Below are positions 7,643 through 15,325 of a DNA stretch of 64,000 bases, one piece after another. Made by a program: the position numbers and the translations under genes. The notes under the pieces are model-generated. The model was not told where the DNA came from, did no database searches, and saw only the letters and a list, made by a program, of their open reading frames with translations. Source of the stretch: Actinomycetota bacterium (GTDB lineage Bacteria > Actinomycetota > Actinomycetes > Mycobacteriales > Mycobacteriaceae); assembly GCA_005787665.1 (NCBI GenBank), contig SYAB01000230.1:1-64000 (forward strand), written 5' to 3'. Every line of letters begins with the position of its first letter. The first letter of the stretch is position 1.

Positions 7643-8695
7643 CTAGTTGAAGCGGGTGATTTTCTTGAGGATGCGGTCAGTGGCTTTGATGACCGCATCG
7701 GCGGTCTTGCGGACTTTCTCTTTGTCGCCCATGGCCCAGCCGTCGATGTAGGAGAACGACGAGTCCGGTTCCATGCCGTAGCGGCGGCTGATCACATAGC
7801 TGACGCTTTCGGCTTCGACTTCCATGGTGTGGCGTTGCCCGCCGGCACGGACGTGGTAGTCGGCGGTGCGCTCGAGGTGACCCAACTCGATGTGGGCGAG
7901 TTCATGTGCGAGCGTCATGCCCTGGTGGGCGTGACTGTAGGAGGTGTTGATGATGACCTTCTTGGTGCGTGGATCGGTGGCCCCGTCGGGGATGCCGGAA
8001 TCGGTGCCGAGGTCGCGGTACTCCAGGGTGTAGCCGTGGGCCTCCACTTGGGCGCGCAGGTCGTCGTGCATGCCCTCGGGTGCTTCCCCGGAGGTGCGGT
8101 TGAATGGGATCACGGGTGGCTCGGGGAGGGGCTTTCCACTCGTGGAGGACACGTCGTAGACGGGGACGACTTTGAAGCCGATCAGAGCGTCGCGTTTGAC
8201 GGGTTTACCGTCGGGTCCAAGTTTAGGTTTGCCGTTGGCGTCCTCGGCGCCGATCTTTTTGATCATCGGGGCGTAGATCCAGATGGCCCGCTCACCTTTA
8301 TTGACCGAGCGGCCGAATTCTTTCCATTTATGGAAGCCGGCCACCCGGGTGGCTTTTTGTTTTTGCAGCAGGATCAGCATCTGGTTGTTGAGGCTGTAGT
8401 TGTGGAAGCGGCGGGACACGTCGAGGAATTCTTTCCACCGTTCGCCGGTGTTGAGTCCGTCGACGGCGGCGTCGATCTCGCGGCGGATGTCTTCAATCCG
8501 GGTGTCCTTGTTGTCGAAGCTGACCTGGTGCGGCTCGCCGGCGGGGGAGTCCGCGTCGCCGACCGGCAGTTGCGACATCAACAGCGACTCGCAGCGTTGC
8601 AGTTGGGCCACCGCCGCACCGGCCGCCCCGTAGGCGTTGCGGGTGTCCCCGGAGCAGCGCCGCGGCCCACCAGGCTCGGTGCTCGCTTTGCACAT
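7643..8695 (-). CDS. ardC: ArdC-like antirestriction protein with metallopeptidase domain and tagged N-terminus
   Basis: This 350-residue protein has an ArdC-type N-terminal ssDNA-binding region (residues about 63-180, including RRFHNYSLNNQMLILLQ and GFHKWKEFGRSVNKGE) followed by an ImmA/IrrE-like zinc peptidase with HELAH (H264, E265, H268) and a likely third ligand, E295. ArdC proteins let incoming plasmids escape restriction in recipients. Residues 1-15 (MCKASTEPGGPRRCS) are the tag shared with the RecB-like nuclease and two other proteins here. The start at 8695 has AGGAG nine bases upstream; the longer frame to 8944 has no such site. It is the first gene of a four- or five-gene operon. 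Confidence 0.88.
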   Translation of the reverse strand: MCKASTEPGGPRRCSGDTRNAYGAAGAAVAQLQRCESLLMSQLPVGDADSPAGEPHQVSFDNKDTRIEDIRREIDAAVDGLNTGERWKEFLDVSRRFHNYSLNNQMLILLQKQKATRVAGFHKWKEFGRSVNKGERAIWIYAPMIKKIGAEDANGKPKLGPDGKPVKRDALIGFKVVPVYDVSSTSGKPLPEPPVIPFNRTSGEAPEGMHDDLRAQVEAHGYTLEYRDLGTDSGIPDGATDPRTKKVIINTSYSHAHQGMTLAHELAHIELGHLERTADYHVRAGGQRHTMEVEAESVSYVISRRYGMEPDSSFSYIDGWAMGDKEKVRKTADAVIKATDRILKKITRFN

Positions 8696-8863
8696 CCGAT
8701 CCGGCTCCTCTCGGTCTAGGTTGTGTCCCCAGCAAGCATTGACAGCTGCTGGATGGTTCTCAAGAGGAGTTGTTCCGCGGCGCTGTCCGGTGCGCGGGGC
8801 ACAATTACGGGTGTGGAATCCGATCCAGTTGGCCCTGATACGTCCGGGGACCGTATCCATCGC

Positions 8864-9565
8864 ATGAGTGTGGCGTTGCGGCGGTTCCGCGCTGACCGGC
8901 TCCGCCGCCACCGTGAGTTCGATCAGCACCTGGCCAGCGCCCACTACCGGGTGGTGCGCGCCAATCTGCTGCTGTCGGTGCTGACACGAGCCCGTGCGGG
9001 GACGTTGACCGCGAACTGGCGGGACAGTCTGGCGTTATTTCCCCTCGGCCCGTCGGCCGCGGTGACGTTCGCTGCCGGGGATCACCTCGCGGTCCGGGAG
9101 GTAGCCACCCGGGCTGCGGCGGCGTGGGAACCCCACAGCGGTGCGGGGTGGCGGTTGTCACTGAACTCCTGGTTCGCCGCCACCACCGCCACCTACCACG
9201 AACTCGAGCAAGTCCAGCGGGACACCGAATTAGCCAACGACGCCGAACGCGCCGCGCAACGGGAGTCCATCCGGCGGCTACGTGGGCAGCTGCGGTGGCC
9301 GCAACCCGACTCTGCACCACCCGCGCCGACCGCCGGCCGGCCGCAGTCACCGCCGCTGCTGCACATCGAAGCGTGGTATCGCGCCGGGTTGGCCGGCGGG
9401 GGAGACGACAGCGACTGGATCGGCTGGCTGCAACAGCACGACAGTGACACCGCCCGCACACTGTTGGAGCGGCTGAACACCCCCGCTAGCCGCTGGCAGC
9501 TGGAACACCTTCCCAGTTATTGGAATCCGCCGCCGCGCCCGCCGCTAACGCCACCGACGCCATGA
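8864..9565 (+). CDS. Unknown protein, paralogue A of a tandem pair
   Basis: This protein of about 233 residues has a basic, helical N-terminus (RRFRADRLRRHREFDQHL). It shares two blocks with the next gene: WEPxxxxGWRxSLxSWxAATTA near residue 90 and YRAGL...SDW..WL...LPxYW near the C-terminus. The ATG at 8864 aligns best with the paralogue; an in-frame GTG at 8813 would add 17 residues. The conserved Trp-rich blocks look structural. No known family, signal peptide or membrane segment. Its stop overlaps the next start as ATGA. Confidence 0.75.
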   Translation: MSVALRRFRADRLRRHREFDQHLASAHYRVVRANLLLSVLTRARAGTLTANWRDSLALFPLGPSAAVTFAAGDHLAVREVATRAAAAWEPHSGAGWRLSLNSWFAATTATYHELEQVQRDTELANDAERAAQRESIRRLRGQLRWPQPDSAPPAPTAGRPQSPPLLHIEAWYRAGLAGGGDDSDWIGWLQQHDSDTARTLLERLNTPASRWQLEHLPSYWNPPPRPPLTPPTP

Positions 9566-10131
9566 ATGATGCCGCCGCTGAATCCCTCGACGAGTTGTGT
9601 CAGCGGATCGCCACCGCCGCACTGCTGCACACCCAGTTGGTGTGCGCCCGCCACGGGGTCCTCGATGCCGACTGGCGGACAGCGGTACTCGCCTCGGCCG
9701 GCGAACCGGTCGAGGAACTCGATGAACACCATCAACAGATGCAGGTTCAGGCCGCCGAGACGATCGCCAACCTGCCCAACGCGGACTGGGAACCGGACAT
9801 GAAAGTGGGGTGGCGGGCCTCCCTGGAATCCTGGCATGCCGCCACCACGGCGTGCCTGGCCGACCTGCAGGACGCCCAGCGCCGGATCCACCAGGAGGCC
9901 GCGCTGTCGACGAGCGATCTAGAGGCAGGGTTTGTGATGGACCGTGACCTTCAGACCGCCTCCTACCGGGCCGGACTGACCGCCGCCGGACTGGTTAGCG
10001 ACTGGCCTGCCTGGCTGCGCGGCCGGGTCCAGAGCTGGCCGCCCGGGCCGCGCCGCGACAGCCAACTCGCCGCCCTGGACGACCCTGACTACCGCCGCCA
10101 GTTGCAGCAGCTGCCGCGCTACTGGGCGTAG
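9562..10131 (+). CDS. Unknown protein, paralogue B of a tandem pair
   Basis: This 189-residue protein is co-translated with paralogue A through an ATGA overlap. It has the same GWRASLESWHAATTACLADLQ block and ends in a similar LPRYW motif, so the two arose by duplication and have diverged strongly. The sequence is helical and acidic at the N-terminus (NDAAAESLDELCQRI) where paralogue A is basic, which would suit heterodimer formation, but this is inference. No known domain. The 159 bases downstream, before hicA, show no gene. Confidence 0.75.
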   Translation: MNDAAAESLDELCQRIATAALLHTQLVCARHGVLDADWRTAVLASAGEPVEELDEHHQQMQVQAAETIANLPNADWEPDMKVGWRASLESWHAATTACLADLQDAQRRIHQEAALSTSDLEAGFVMDRDLQTASYRAGLTAAGLVSDWPAWLRGRVQSWPPGPRRDSQLAALDDPDYRRQLQQLPRYWA

Positions 10132-10253
10132 CACTTTCCGGAACCATCCTTTTTCGCCGCGCCGTGCGGTAACAGGTGTTGGTGTGCGGCTATATCGGCA
10201 CCGCAATACCCCCGGGGAACGATTCACACCACCCATGAGTTACTAGTGCGGGG

Positions 10254-10290
10254 TTGTAAACTTGTCACACCGTCTCAATAGTATTAAGCT
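10254..10290 (+). promoter_or_regulatory. Possible leaderless promoter of hicAB
   Basis: TTGTAA at 10254-10259 and TAGTAT at 10279-10284 are spaced 19 bases apart. The -10-like box ends only six bases before the hicA ATG and there is no ribosome-binding site, so transcription would begin at or near the start codon. Leaderless mRNAs are frequent in mycobacteria. The spacing is long, so this is a weak prediction. Confidence 0.35.
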
Positions 10291-10512
10291 ATGCCGAAGA
10301 CAACGACCGTGATCCGCAACATCGAGACCGCCGCCCGCAAGGCCGGTCTGAGCTTTCAGCACCTACGGGAAGGTGGTAACCACACCATCTACAGCCTCGA
10401 CGGACTGAACGTCCCCATCGCACGCCACGCGAACACGGACGGCTACCTCGAGGTCCGCATCTACAAACTGTGCGAAGTCAAGCTCGGGAAAGGATGGTGG
10501 CGACGACGATGA
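10291..10512 (+). CDS. hicA: HicA-like mRNA interferase toxin
   Basis: This 73-residue protein matches HicA in size and pattern: helix TVIRNIETAARKAGLSF, then REGGNHTIYSL with the catalytic His at 31 (the GxxH position), then VPIARHANTD matching the usual IPxH segment. HicA folds like a dsRNA-binding domain and cleaves mRNA. The gene overlaps the downstream antitoxin gene by ATGA. The order toxin-antitoxin is typical of hicAB, which on plasmids acts as a maintenance module. Confidence 0.85.
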   Translation: MPKTTTVIRNIETAARKAGLSFQHLREGGNHTIYSLDGLNVPIARHANTDGYLEVRIYKLCEVKLGKGWWRRR

Positions 10513-10904
10513 CAGCCACCTACACAGCACACGTCACCCGCGGTGAACGGTTCTGGGTGATCCACGTCCCCGGCGTGGATCACTACACCCAGGCCAGAAA
10601 CCTCGGCGAGGCTGAAGCAATGGCCGTCGACCTGATCGCCACCCTGCTTAAAAAATCACCCAAAACCATTGCCGTTGACCTCGAAGTCGACCTGCCCAAG
10701 AAGGCCCGCCGCCACCTGGAGCTGGCCGTCACGAAAGCCGACCAGGCCAGCCGGCTGCAAAATGACGCTGCCCTGGAACGCCGCGCCGCCGCCCGCGTCC
10801 TGCGCGACACCGGCCTGACCTACACCGATATCGGCGTTGCCCTGGGCATCTCCTACCAGCGGGCCCGCCAGCTCGTCCTCGAAGACCCCGTCGCCGCCCG
10901 ATAG
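10509..10904 (+). CDS. hicB: HicB-like antitoxin with C-terminal HTH
   Basis: This 131-residue protein has a partial RNase H-like HicB core at the N-terminus (TYTAHVTRGERFWVIHVPG and NLGEAEAMAVDLIATLL) and a C-terminal helix-turn-helix, TYTDIGVALGISYQRARQLV, that would bind the promoter. The start is the ATG overlapping the hicA stop. HicB blocks the HicA active site and represses the operon together with it. The HTH is closer to a sigma-region-4 or XRE type than to the ribbon-helix-helix of some HicB proteins. Confidence 0.8.
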   Translation: MTATYTAHVTRGERFWVIHVPGVDHYTQARNLGEAEAMAVDLIATLLKKSPKTIAVDLEVDLPKKARRHLELAVTKADQASRLQNDAALERRAAARVLRDTGLTYTDIGVALGISYQRARQLVLEDPVAAR

Positions 10905-10965
10905 CCCATCACCCCAGCTCATCCCATGTCCTCTGGAATTGCACCCCACCCCATGATTAAGTATG

Positions 10966-10993
10966 TCGACACCGGTATAAACCCCGGTACACT
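10966..10993 (+). promoter_or_regulatory. Putative promoter of the EspC-like/substrate cluster
   Basis: TCGACA at 10966-10971 and TACACT at 10988-10993 are 16 bases apart, about 28 bases upstream of the ATG at 11021. This resembles a housekeeping sigma promoter driving the three following coupled genes. Confidence 0.35.
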
Positions 10994-11020
10994 GGTTGCT
11001 GGATCGACAAGGGACTGAAC

Positions 11021-11311
11021 ATGGCAAACATTCGCGGCAACCCCACCGCCGGCGCCGCCGCCGGCAGCTCCGCCCGCATGCACCTTCACCCAGAACTTCC
11101 GCCCAGCCCGCACGGCAGCGACACCAAATCCGCGCGGATCGAAGCCGCCTTCAACACTTTCCTCGTCGCCGGCCGCACCGATATCGCCACCTACAACAAA
11201 AGTGTCGACGCGTTGCGCACCGGTTTGACCCAGGCCGCCGAAGGCGTCACACAGACCGACCAGAACGGCGCCACCACCGTCACCAACAGTGCTGAGGTGT
11301 TCACGATATGA
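11021..11311 (+). CDS. EspC/WXG-like small helical protein
   Basis: This 96-residue protein has a Gly/Ala-rich N-terminus followed by about 60 residues of helix (SARIEAAFNTFLVAGRTDIA, YNKSVDALRTGLTQAAEG). The end of the second helix, GVTQTDQNGATTV, lines up with YxxxD-type ends of PE and EspC-like proteins in this window (GYERTDEAGAA, GYVSTDAAGAA) but with Val in place of Tyr. It looks like a secreted ESX partner protein. AAGGGA precedes the ATG, and the stop overlaps the next start (ATGA). Family membership is tentative. Confidence 0.65.
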   Translation: MANIRGNPTAGAAAGSSARMHLHPELPPSPHGSDTKSARIEAAFNTFLVAGRTDIATYNKSVDALRTGLTQAAEGVTQTDQNGATTVTNSAEVFTI

Positions 11312-12123
11312 CGATGATCGCTCCCCATGCCGCCGCCTCGGCGTGGATGACCCGCGCCGAACTCGCCCAGGCCTCGGGACTGCGCGAGGACCTTGTTGCG
11401 CGCTTCATCCCCGGCGCCGATACCCCGACTGGGCCGATGTACGCGGCCCAGCAGCTGGCCCTGGCGGTCTACGTCAAAGAACTCACGGACCACAACTTGC
11501 CCCCCGCAGCAGTCGACGACAAGGTTCGCGAATTCCTCACACGCCCCGCCACACCCGCGCCTGCTCCGATCATCCCCAAACCGGCAGCCCGCCGACGCGG
11601 ACCATCGGCCGCGATGGGTGGAACCGCCGCCGCAGCACTACTCCTCGGCGTAATAATCGGCAGCATCATGGGCTCTAGTAACAACAGCGACTCCACCACG
11701 AATAGCGCCGCACCCACCATCACCGTGGAAGCAGCCGCCCCGCAGGTGAATCCAACCATCCCCGCGGTACCGGACCCGGTCTGCGCGGAGTGGGGGCCAA
11801 TCTCCAATTCGTATGGGGCCAAACTGGCTGAGTGGAGTAAGTCTGACTCGACCATTGCAGCCACTTCGTGGTCTCTTGAACAAAAAGCGTTGAACCTCGG
11901 CATAGTCCCAGTGCTTCAAGCCCAGGCGGATGATTTAAACCGTTTGGCCGACAGAGCCCAGGATCCTTTCCTGGCTCGCCTGATGCGCGAGCAGGCCCTG
12001 TACGAGAAGGAATTCGCCTCTCGCATACCGAACTATGAGCCAAGCGACCAGGCCCTTTGGAGGGCTGTTGCTGATTACGCCGGGGCTGTTCGGGCGACTT
12101 GCCTCACGGTCGCGCCGCGGTGA
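11308..12123 (+). CDS. Membrane protein with N-terminal HTH-like domain
   Basis: This 271-residue protein has an HTH-like N-terminus (TRAELAQASGLREDLVARFIPG, then VDDKVREFL), one transmembrane segment (AAMGGTAAAALLLGVIIG, residues about 96-116), and an external helical C-terminal domain with CAEWGPISNSYGAKLAEWS and a second Cys near the end. The same N-domain-plus-TM plan occurs in the gene at 63496. It sits between an EspC-like gene and a large substrate-like gene, joined by ATGA and GTGA overlaps, so it probably serves their export or assembly. The function is inferred from context only. Confidence 0.7.
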   Translation: MTMIAPHAAASAWMTRAELAQASGLREDLVARFIPGADTPTGPMYAAQQLALAVYVKELTDHNLPPAAVDDKVREFLTRPATPAPAPIIPKPAARRRGPSAAMGGTAAAALLLGVIIGSIMGSSNNSDSTTNSAAPTITVEAAAPQVNPTIPAVPDPVCAEWGPISNSYGAKLAEWSKSDSTIAATSWSLEQKALNLGIVPVLQAQADDLNRLADRAQDPFLARLMREQALYEKEFASRIPNYEPSDQALWRAVADYAGAVRATCLTVAPR

Positions 12124-14540
12124 TTTTGCGGCCGTCGTCGCCGCATGCCGATGAGTTGATCGGCACCAACTGGCCTGAGATCGACGAAGTTGCCCTGGCT
12201 GACCTTGCCGGCGATGTTGCGGCGGCCGCCACCGGCGCTACCACCGCGGAAACCAAAACCTACGCTGACGCCGCCACCTACTACCAGCTCCTTCCCGAGG
12301 GGTTCGAGGCACAAGTTCAGGCCGCCTATCGCGTCGGCAGTATGGCCGAACAACTTGCCGGTTGGTTTACAAAAGGGGCCGGGGAGATCGGGGCGGCGGC
12401 AGCAGAGATAGCACTGACGAAAACCGCGATCGTCACCACCGTGGCTGCCGCCGAAGCACTCATCGCCGCCAAAAAAATTGAGATCGCCGCACTCCTTTCG
12501 ACACCACTGATCCCGGCCATCCGCGACCCCCGAATCCAACAACTCCAAGCCGAAATCCGCGCCACCAAAACACTCGCAAAAAACGACATCGAAATCCTCT
12601 ACAACGGCATTCACGTTCCCTCCCCCCCGCCACCCCTGGCGCTCATAACACTCATGGTTAACCGCCCCGGATCGCCCACCGCCCCGATTCCTGGAGGTGT
12701 TTCCTCACCGCCCGGAAGCGCACATGGCGAACTGCCTGACGCGTCAACTCCGATTGAAAGCACCCCGGTAGTGCTACCGAACGCCAGTTCGCCGCCAACG
12801 ATTTCAAATGTGAGTAACGGCAATCCGGCGTTTGGGAACGCTGCCACTGCCGCCACGCCGACCACGACCACTCCGCCAACAGCGCCGTCTGCCTCTGCGC
12901 CGCCGAGTCCCTCAACATCTTCCCTGCCGGGGTCAGCTTCTGCGGGTTCGTCCGGTGTGGGCGGGTCAATGCCGTCGGCACCTCCGGCGCCGAGTGGGGG
13001 TGCGTCACCTGGTTCAGGTTCGGCGGTGCCCGCTGCCCCGGGCTCGGCGGCGGGAAGTGGTGGTGGTGCGCCTGCATCGTCGGGTGCTGCTCCGTCGAGT
13101 GCTGCCCCGGCGTCACCCTCGGCTGCCGGCAGCCCGGCCGGTTCAGGTGCTGGCGGTGCTGGGGCGTCGCCGGCGGCGGGTGGCCGGCCGGGTGTGACAC
13201 CGGTGGGTTCTGCCGCCCCTGCCCCAGGGCAGCAGTCGGTGGCAGCGCCCGCCGCGCCGAGTCTTGCCGGTGCCGGGTCGGCGGCGGGTGCGGCGTCCTC
13301 GGCGGCGTCGGCCGCGGCGTTCCGCCCGCCGTTGGAATCGACGGTGTCGTCCTCACCGGTCCAAGGCACACCCGCCACCGCATCGCCCGGTGTGGGCCAA
13401 GCTGTTCCTGCCACAGCAGGTCCGGCCAGCCCGGGTGGGGTTTCGTCGGGTGTGGCCGCCCCATCTGTTGCGACTACCGGGGTGGCGGCGGCCGCGGCGG
13501 CGGGCCCGGTGGCGGCCCCGTTAGCGCCACCCCCGGCGGCGGGGGTGCCCAACCCTGCCCCTCCGGTGTTGCCCGGTTCTCCCACTGCGGTCGGAACCCC
13601 AGGTGGATCGGTCGGAACTCCGATCGCCCCACCACCGAATGTGATCACCTCCTTCGGTGGCCAGCAGATGGGCGCGAAGTTGGCGCAGATGGGTTCGACC
13701 ACCGTCGGCGCCGGGCTGGCCACGACACCAGAGTTCACCGCCGCGACCGCGCTCACCGCTGCGCTGAACGATCCGGCGTTCGGGGTGGGCGAGTGGGCGT
13801 GCGCGGTGTTCCAGACCGTGGGGGAGAAGCCGCGGTTCGTCATCGCCGGCCGCGAGGGCTTGTCGTGGATTCCTGCCGGGCTGTTCCTTCCCGACGGTGT
13901 CGTGCTGGCCCATCTCGATCCGCGCATCGACTGGACGGTCCGCAAACTGTGGCGCGGCCTACGCCCGCCAGCGCGAGTGCTATCAAATTACGCCCGCATC
14001 ACCGGCGAGGAACCGCACATTGTGGTCGCCCGCCACTACCTCGGCTTAGACGGTTTGTTCTCGCCGCGCACGGTTGTCGTCGCCGACGACAAAACGATCA
14101 TCGACCCGAATCCGCTGCATAACCCGGCCGGGCGGCACCGGCTGGAAATCGCCTCCCCGGAGGGCTGGTGGCCGCAGGTCCAGACCATCCCAGAGACCGA
14201 CATCGGCGCCCGCATCAGCGGAGTCGCCAGCTGGGTCTCCGACACCCACGACCAGGCCTTCGGCGTCGACCCGCTGCGGGCGGCCGCCGTCGCGCAAATC
14301 GGCCGCGCCGGCGGGGACCACGTATGGCACGAGGTGGAACAACGGATGCATCTCATACGCGCTGAGATCATGACCGCGCCGGTTGACGCCCCCGAACCGC
14401 TCGCCGACGGCTGGAACGACGGCCTGGTCGCCGCGGAACAACTGCTGCGCGGCTGGGAAACCCTGTGGCTGAGCAAGCGCGCGGCGGGCCGAGAAACGTT
14501 GGCGGACATGACCTATGCCGCTGTTGCCGCGACCATGTGA
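12120..14540 (+). CDS. Large Pro/Ala/Gly/Ser-rich ESX-substrate-like protein
   Basis: This 806-residue protein has three parts. Residues about 1-165 are helical and begin with GTNWPEIDEVALADLAGDV, reminiscent of PPE/Esp-type N-domains. Residues about 170-500 are low-complexity Pro/Ala/Gly/Ser. Residues about 510-806 form a folded domain containing FVIAGREGLSWIPAGLFLP and VARHYLGLDGL, which recalls C-terminal DUF5631/DUF5632-type domains of large mycobacterial ESX-linked proteins (from memory, untested). There is no signal peptide, which fits type VII export. I start at the GTG overlapping the previous stop (GTGA) rather than an upstream TTG. Its partner is probably the EspC-like protein two genes upstream. 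Confidence 0.75.
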   Translation: MILRPSSPHADELIGTNWPEIDEVALADLAGDVAAAATGATTAETKTYADAATYYQLLPEGFEAQVQAAYRVGSMAEQLAGWFTKGAGEIGAAAAEIALTKTAIVTTVAAAEALIAAKKIEIAALLSTPLIPAIRDPRIQQLQAEIRATKTLAKNDIEILYNGIHVPSPPPPLALITLMVNRPGSPTAPIPGGVSSPPGSAHGELPDASTPIESTPVVLPNASSPPTISNVSNGNPAFGNAATAATPTTTTPPTAPSASAPPSPSTSSLPGSASAGSSGVGGSMPSAPPAPSGGASPGSGSAVPAAPGSAAGSGGGAPASSGAAPSSAAPASPSAAGSPAGSGAGGAGASPAAGGRPGVTPVGSAAPAPGQQSVAAPAAPSLAGAGSAAGAASSAASAAAFRPPLESTVSSSPVQGTPATASPGVGQAVPATAGPASPGGVSSGVAAPSVATTGVAAAAAAGPVAAPLAPPPAAGVPNPAPPVLPGSPTAVGTPGGSVGTPIAPPPNVITSFGGQQMGAKLAQMGSTTVGAGLATTPEFTAATALTAALNDPAFGVGEWACAVFQTVGEKPRFVIAGREGLSWIPAGLFLPDGVVLAHLDPRIDWTVRKLWRGLRPPARVLSNYARITGEEPHIVVARHYLGLDGLFSPRTVVVADDKTIIDPNPLHNPAGRHRLEIASPEGWWPQVQTIPETDIGARISGVASWVSDTHDQAFGVDPLRAAAVAQIGRAGGDHVWHEVEQRMHLIRAEIMTAPVDAPEPLADGWNDGLVAAEQLLRGWETLWLSKRAAGRETLADMTYAAVAATM

Positions 14541-14595
14541 GGCAGCGGATACACCTGGCCGTGTGTCCATCGGGCCGATAGTCCAAAATGGGCTA

Positions 14596-14748
14596 ATGGT
14601 GCACGTTCCCAAGCCGATGATTGAAGACCTACGCCACGAATTGGCGTCATTCAAGACGGCCTCGGGAGCGTACTGGGCGTGCGCGGCGGTTCAGCTCGCC
14701 GGCGCTGTGGAAGCGCTACTCGACGAGACTGACTGCGGCCAGGACTAA
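14596..14748 (+). CDS. Small hypothetical protein
   Basis: This 50-residue protein starts MVHVPKPMIEDLRHEL and continues as an amphipathic helix with two cysteines (YWACAAVQL and DETDCGQD). There is no clear ribosome-binding site at this ATG; the frame is open from 14515, overlapping the previous gene. It may be a real small gene or the tail of a short coding frame. Function unknown. The following 145 bases hold no other gene that I can support. Confidence 0.45.
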   Translation: MVHVPKPMIEDLRHELASFKTASGAYWACAAVQLAGAVEALLDETDCGQD

Positions 14749-14893
14749 ACGTTTCCCCTGTTTTGTACGGACCGACCGCAATGCCAGAGAAAGGCGAATT
14801 GGGTGTAGTGGGGAGACGGCACCGTGGCGGCTTCGCTGCCGGTTGTTCTGAGGTGGTCTTGAAAGCTCTATCGCGATCGGTCACGGTAAAAGC

Positions 14894-15325
14894 ATGTGTC
14901 GATCCAGCCGTGAACCTGGCGGCCCCCGCCGGTGCCCTTCGCACGGGCGCACCAAGATCCGCGAAACTGTCGCCGAGATTTCCGCCCTTGAGGAGCGGCA
15001 GGCCGGTCTGGCCCGCTATCTCGGGCCCGCGACGGGTGTCCGCGACGGCGACCGGTTGGTGGATTGGACTGGGACCGCTGTTCTCTACCAGCTCGAGCCG
15101 CCGTTGAACGGCTACGGCACCGTCGTGGCCTCCACTGTCGATCGGGTTCCGGCGGTGAAATCCCGAGGCACGCAATGGAATGTTGAGACGTTCCTTTTCG
15201 GCGTCGGTGAGGATTTGCAGGTGGACTGGGAGGAGCTTTCGGGGAGCGCCTGGGGGGCTACATCGGTGGAGGCGCTTCACGGCGCCGGGTACAGTCCAGC
15301 CGCCGTGGAGGAGCAGACGGGTTAG
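14894..15325 (+). CDS. EPGGPRRC-tagged small protein A
   Basis: This 143-residue protein begins with the shared tag (MCRSSREPGGPRRCPSH), then a helix, RETVAEISALEERQAGL, and a C-terminal part with GYGTVVASTVDRVPAVKSRG and a Trp-containing tail. Residues 1-40 resemble the protein at 58749 (the same tag, then an ALExR helix), but the bodies differ afterwards. No known domain. The gene converges on abiEii with a 4-base overlap. The start is fixed by the tag, although the ribosome-binding site is weak. Confidence 0.7.
   Translation: MCRSSREPGGPRRCPSHGRTKIRETVAEISALEERQAGLARYLGPATGVRDGDRLVDWTGTAVLYQLEPPLNGYGTVVASTVDRVPAVKSRGTQWNVETFLFGVGEDLQVDWEELSGSAWGATSVEALHGAGYSPAAVEEQTG

Noticed and set aside
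7490..8719. Long plus-strand ORF opposite ardC and its neighbours
   Set aside because: It is antisense to genes with clear motifs (HELAH), and is an open frame caused by high GC.
12611..13945. Long minus-strand ORF opposite the 806-residue protein
   Set aside because: It has only low-complexity Pro/Gly/Asp content, produced by the Ala/Pro/Gly-rich coding strand.
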